The notes under the pieces were generated by a model. The model worked only from the letters and a program-made list of their open reading frames with translations, was not told where the DNA came from and made no database searches. From Serripes groenlandicus (Eukaryota; Mollusca; Bivalvia; Cardiida; Cardiidae): a stretch of DNA of 64,000 nt. This document shows positions 51,801-57,800 of the stretch, one piece after another (the first letter of the stretch is position 1; every line of letters begins with the position of its first letter). The stretch lies in the NCBI GenBank assembly GCA_031761405.1, contig JASEVX010000010.1, positions 35,378,753-35,442,752 of the forward strand. The letters run 5' to 3'. A program made the translations under genes and the position numbers.

Positions 51801-54800
51801 AATGTATCACCAGTGTTACGCCACAATGGTCTGTGTTGGTGTTACCGGATAACATTGTCCACTGCATACTTTTATACAATTCCATTTCATTTAAATCAAT
51901 GTCAAGGTACGACCTTTCCTCCCTGAAATCTGCATTGTTTGCAATTAAGACATTAAATTTTACCAACTATCTGTTGAACATAAAATGGAGTGGTCCAATT
52001 TTCACAATGGAAGAGCCGACTTTGTGGTATTCGGCAGTGAAAGAGTGAAGAAGACGTATGATCTTCCTTTTACTTGATATTTTTCTTTGCTCTTTTTTGT
52101 TCAGTGAAGTTTACTTTGATGGGGTACCGTTCGGTTACCGAATTCATCGAAGGTTACGTACGGCAGAAAGCTACCATCGAGTCAGCACTGGAAAAGAGAG
52201 TTGACGCATCGCCATACGATATTTACGCTGTCAAACTGGACCGCTTGGAAGATGGTAAGATAAAGATATTAACACAGTCTAACATGCAGACGTATTTTGT
52301 TGCATCTACAGCAGACGACATGTTATCACAATGCGTTATCTCAATATGATGCATTGCTCAGAAAGAGCAATTTTCCACTTTGTCACAGTGTTTAATTCTG
52401 CATTCAATACTTATACTTTCACTTATAGATATTTTCCATATTATTACGCAGATGTTTTCAATGTCGTCTGTTGTAGGTTTTGTGTACGAAGGAAATTGTT
52501 AAGAATGTATTCAGCTATTATATTTTCAATGAATTTGATTGTTACAAGATTATTTTCTGAATTCATCTTGCATGTATTCATAAGTCACCCATTGCGTAAC
52601 TCGAAAGGGTATATGCGTTTTCACCTCACTGTCTGTATTTTCATCTGTCCCTTTCCCGTCTCTCTTCCACTCAGAAGGCTAAATGTTATCCGAATCACAT
52701 TTACTTAGCCTACTGTAAGACTTACATATACCAAATGTTGTCTGCATCTAGGGAGGTTGTGTCGTGTACCATCATGAGATCGCTTTGACCTTCGGCTATG
52801 GCTATTTTTTCTCAAATATATTCCGACTAGAAATTGGTATTCTTCCTATTCTATTATATTCCATGCCGGTCCATTCCGTTTATACTATTATATTGGCATG
52901 TGTTACATATGGATTACCAGGGGCGTAGCCTTGCAATAATCAATGTGTATGCCGTCTTGTGAGAAAATCAACATTGTGGACTCTGCGTAAAGTATCGACC
53001 CGGATCAGCCTAAGCATGCCACACAGGCCTACCCGGATAGACACTTTTCGCCTCCTGTGGATTTTCTGCTTCAGGAATAACTACTCTATACACTATCCCC
53101 CTAGGACGGAATATGTCGGCCGGATCAGTCTGCGCTGACAGCGCAGGCTGATCTGGTCGATACATTACGCTGATGTCTAAAAAATGTGTAGGCACGTGCC
53201 TACAGTGCCTAAAGGGAGCTACGCCCCAATTGTATCTTGATGTAATACTATGAAACATCCTTTTCAATTTAAGGACGGATCGTTGTACATGCTAGAGCCA
53301 CTCTGGGCATGCAGTATGGACTGGAAGCCATTTTCAATGACAGACAACAAGTCTTGTATGACACTAGAGGCAACAACATCGCTATCGAATGGGGAGACTC
53401 GCCAGCTATCAGACGTATGCTATCATTTATTATCTTTATTTTCATGGCGTAGTGGTTAGCGTCCGCATCGGAGAGGGAAACCAAAGATAAAACCCTGCCC
53501 GATCATACCAAACAAGAGAAACAATATTTAGAAGTATATACACCTTAAACGCACTTTAACTTGGCTTCTTTTTATGTTATGTCCGAAGTTTAATCAAAAT
53601 AATTAAAAGATAAATAAGCAGACAAATATAAACCATAGACTATGAATTTATGTATTTACTAAGTATGTATTTGACGTAACCACAACAGTTTCTGTTGATA
53701 CTCATATATGTATTCTTTTTCCTACACTTTAGCTGTGAACTCGCCAATGAAGGGTTGCCGACCAGATCAGGTAAAAACATATTTATCTGTTATGGTTGGG
53801 GTTTGTTTGTATGAAATGTTACGCTGCTTTCAATAATCTAAGGGTTATATCGTGGCGTTTTGTGGGTCAGTTACTTGTACTAGTTCACCATTTAGCCTGA
53901 CACCAGCGAGTCGGTCGGAATACTAAGCAAACAAATCCTGAGCGCCAAAGGAAGGAAAGTCATTGTAACCAAGTATCTGGTATGACCCGTCGGGGATCGA
54001 ACCCGCGACGGCTGTACGAGTACCGCTACATGAAAGAGGAGGTTGTCTGTAATGGTTTCGGATATATCAGTTAAAGTGATTCTATACGGATAACCTAACT
54101 GATGCTGATACTGAAATACAATGAAATTAGGTGCACGTACTGTTCATGTATAAATTGTATTACTGTACATTATTCTTGGTGAAAACTATTGTCAGGAGAT
54201 ATATACACCGACCTCTCAATTTAAGTTTGTTAGATTTTTGTTCAGGGGACTGAATGCATAATTATTTGAAAAAAAAAACACTGAAAGAAAGTAACGGAAA
54301 GTAAAAGAAAGAACACTAATTGAGTCATAGTGTATGACATTCAAAGTTGTGTTTGTATTTGTCTCCATTTAAAGTCACCTCTATTTCAGTGCTTATCAAA
54401 TTGTAGGTTTGCATATTATAGGTGATGATTAATTTAGAATATTGCATTCCTTTTCCTGAGAATATTTATTTATTTATTTCTGCTTTAAGTATATTTTTCA
54501 CTTGTGTTTATAGTTTCACAAAGGAGATGTTTACTGTGAATGATATAATAAGTTAGAAAGAGACATATCCATGTAAAGAAGCATGGCTAAAAGACCAATT
54601 GACAATTCTATATCATTTCCATCTTTCAGACATTCTGTTTATTCACCGGCCAGTGTCTAGATAACCAGGACGGTACCTGTCAATGTCCTTTTGGAAAGGT
54701 AAACAAGATCATAAGATCTTATATCTTATATAGATTTCGTGGAACCGGTATACTATACTAAGGACAAACCTTATTAAGCGATTTAAATGTCTATGTTAAT

Positions 54801-57800
54801 GTAAACAGTCAACCAGATAGCATTGATAAAGAAACCAGGATAAACCGTATTGAGCGATTTAAATGTCTATGTTAATGTAAACAGTCAACCAGATAGCATT
54901 GATAAAGAAACCAGGATAAACCGTATTGAGCGATTTAAATGTCTATGTTAATGTAAACAGTCAACCAGATAGCATTGATAAAGAAACCAGGATAAACCGT
55001 ATTGAGCGATTTAAATGTCTATGTTAATGTAAACAGTCAACCAGATAGCATTGATAAAGAAACCAGGATAAAACGTATTGAGCGATTTAAATGTCTATGT
55101 TAATGTAAACAGTAAACCAGATAGCATTGATAAGGAAACCAGGATAAACCGTATTGAGCGATTTAAATGTCTATGTTAATGTAAACAGTCAACCAGATAG
55201 CATTGATAAAGAAACCAGGATAAACCGTATTGAGCGATTTAAATGTCTATGTTAATGTAAACAGTCAACCAGATAGCATTGATAAAGAGACCAGGATAAA
55301 CCGTATTGAGCGATTTAAATGTCTATGTTAATGTAAACAGTCAACCAGATAGCATTGATAAAGAAACCAGGATAAACCGTATTGAGCGATTTAAATGTCT
55401 ATGTTAATGTAAACAGTCAACCAGATAGCATTGATAAACCAGGATAAACCGTATTGAGCGATTTAAATGTCTATGCTAATGTAAACAGTCAACCAGATAG
55501 CATTGATAAAGAAACAAGGATAAACCTTATTGAACGATTTAAATGTCTATGTTAATGTAAACAGTCAACCATATAGCATTGATAAAGAAACCAGGATAAA
55601 ACGTATTGAACGATTTAAATGTCTATGTTAATGTAAACAGTCAACCAGATAGCATTGATAAAGAGACCAGGATAAACCGTATTGAGCGATTTAAATGTCT
55701 ATGTTAATGTAAACAGTCAACCAAATAGCATTGATAAACAGTTACTTCTATAGTATAACTTGTGGTAGACAGGGGCGTACATGTAGCTTTGCAATAATCA
55801 ATGTGTAGGCCGTCTCGTGAGAAAATCAACATTGTGGACTCTGCGTAAAGTATCGACCCTTGTCAGCCTAAGCATGCCGAACAGGCCTACCTGAATAGAC
55901 GCTTTTCGCCTCCTGTGGATTTTCTGTTTCAGGAATAACTATTCTATACATCTATCCCCCTAAGACGGAATGTGTCGGCCGGGTCAGTCTGCGCGAAGAG
56001 CGCAGGCTGATCTGATCGATACATTACGCAGATGTCTATTGCCGCAGCTGCATTTTGGGGCATTTTGAGAAAAATGTGTAGGCACGTGCCTACAGTGCCA
56101 ATAATTTATCAGCCAACATCAGTGCCTTTGGAATAACATAATGCTATATTTATATTCATATGCATGTATATACATGGAGATTTACTAACACGATTATGAA
56201 TAATTTAATGGGGCTTTATTCACCATCATACATGCCACTTTTAACTTCGATATGTTGTATTCTAATTGATACGTCATTTTAATTCAAATATTAGCTTCAT
56301 ATAGATTTACGTATTTTATTTCTCCAAATTTATTTTTATATACTATGTAATCAGGGATGATGTATTTTGAAAGATACATTAACAATTTTTTCAAAAGTCA
56401 ATTTAATATTTCCAGGTAAAATGTTATGCTGATGGCACAAGGAAGTGTACCTGGAGACATGATTGCTCCTTCAAGCACGGTAAGGTCCTGAACTAATGTC
56501 CAACATACAGACGCATTTTGACACACATACAACAAGCGTCTTTTGAAAGCATTCAGGCAAAACATGAAGTTGCTTAGAATGAAGAATTTCTCGTTTTTCC
56601 ACACTACTTTTAAGTCTATTCAATAATTAAATTTTCAATATTTGGCACAGATAATTTCAAAATGGCGAATGGCTTATTCCATTGTTCGATATGGTTGAAT
56701 CGAAAGTCTTCAAAAATGCAGTTATACCAAACCCATTCAATATGCCTTAGAATGCCTACTTTGGAACTTTCTTAAATTAAATTTGAAGTTAGAAAGGCTG
56801 TATTAACATATTTTACTATGATTATGTTATCTATATCTGAAAGTGGCGCGCAATTCATCTCAATTCAGATAGTCTTGGAATACACGGGATATATATATGT
56901 ACTTTGATGTTGTTTTGTTTTAGCAGAAATATCGATCTTTATTGTTACATGTATGTACATCAATTAGATGTTAAACAGAAATAAAACAAATGCGGATGTA
57001 AATTAATGCAGAAATTGTGTTTGTAAGCATAACAAATAGTCTTCAAATAACCAAGACGCTGTAAAGGTTTAGTTTATACCAGATACATATTCCTTGAGAA
57101 TAGTTTTTGAGAATACAGAACAAAGTCGTCTTCTGCAGAGCCAAACAGTATCATTGCTGTAACGGTTATAGGCATGCACAAAACTACTTAATGTAAAGCA
57201 TTGTTGTGGTATATATAATTTATTTTCCTTTTCCTAAAGCTGAGATAAAGGTTACAGGTGTTTTCATCACGCTAGAAAACTTCTTCGGTGATCTAGCCGA
57301 GAAGAACAAAGACTTTCTGAGAACTATGACAACTATAAGACAGTTAGACTATCTGAAGGTTTATCCGGATAAAGGTACCTACCAACCCTTTTTAATAACC
57401 TCTTTGCGTGACTAATATTGCGATTTGAAAACGTGGCTTAAGAGCAACGTGTGGTAAAAGGGGGCTTTAATTATTACATCTGCGAACAGAAAACAACTGT
57501 GGCGAGCCGTGTAACTGCACAGTCTACGTAGAGTGTTCACTGTTCGTTTATATGAATTAAATATACCTAAGTGCATATTCTGTCAAGAGCAATAGCTAGT
57601 TAGATTCTGTAGTGTTTTCACCAGTGTAGCTCTAAATGATGCGAAAACGGAGTGAATATAAAAACTAAAAATCACCAGACACGACTGATATTGAATGCGA
57701 GAAATCCGCTCTGACCGAGGATTCAGACCGGACGTCCCAGGTCAAATTATTACTTTTGGAAAAGCACATATCACATCCTTTACCCTTTCCCACCTGCAGT

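Noticed and set aside
53250..53459. Alternative reading of exon 6 (DGSLYMLEPLWACSMDW...)
   Set aside because: It is open, but its phase disagrees with the donor of exon 5 and acceptor of exon 7, and module B supports the other frame.
54763..55738. CRISPR-like array
   Set aside because: It is a plain tandem minisatellite with no variable spacers, in an animal intron.
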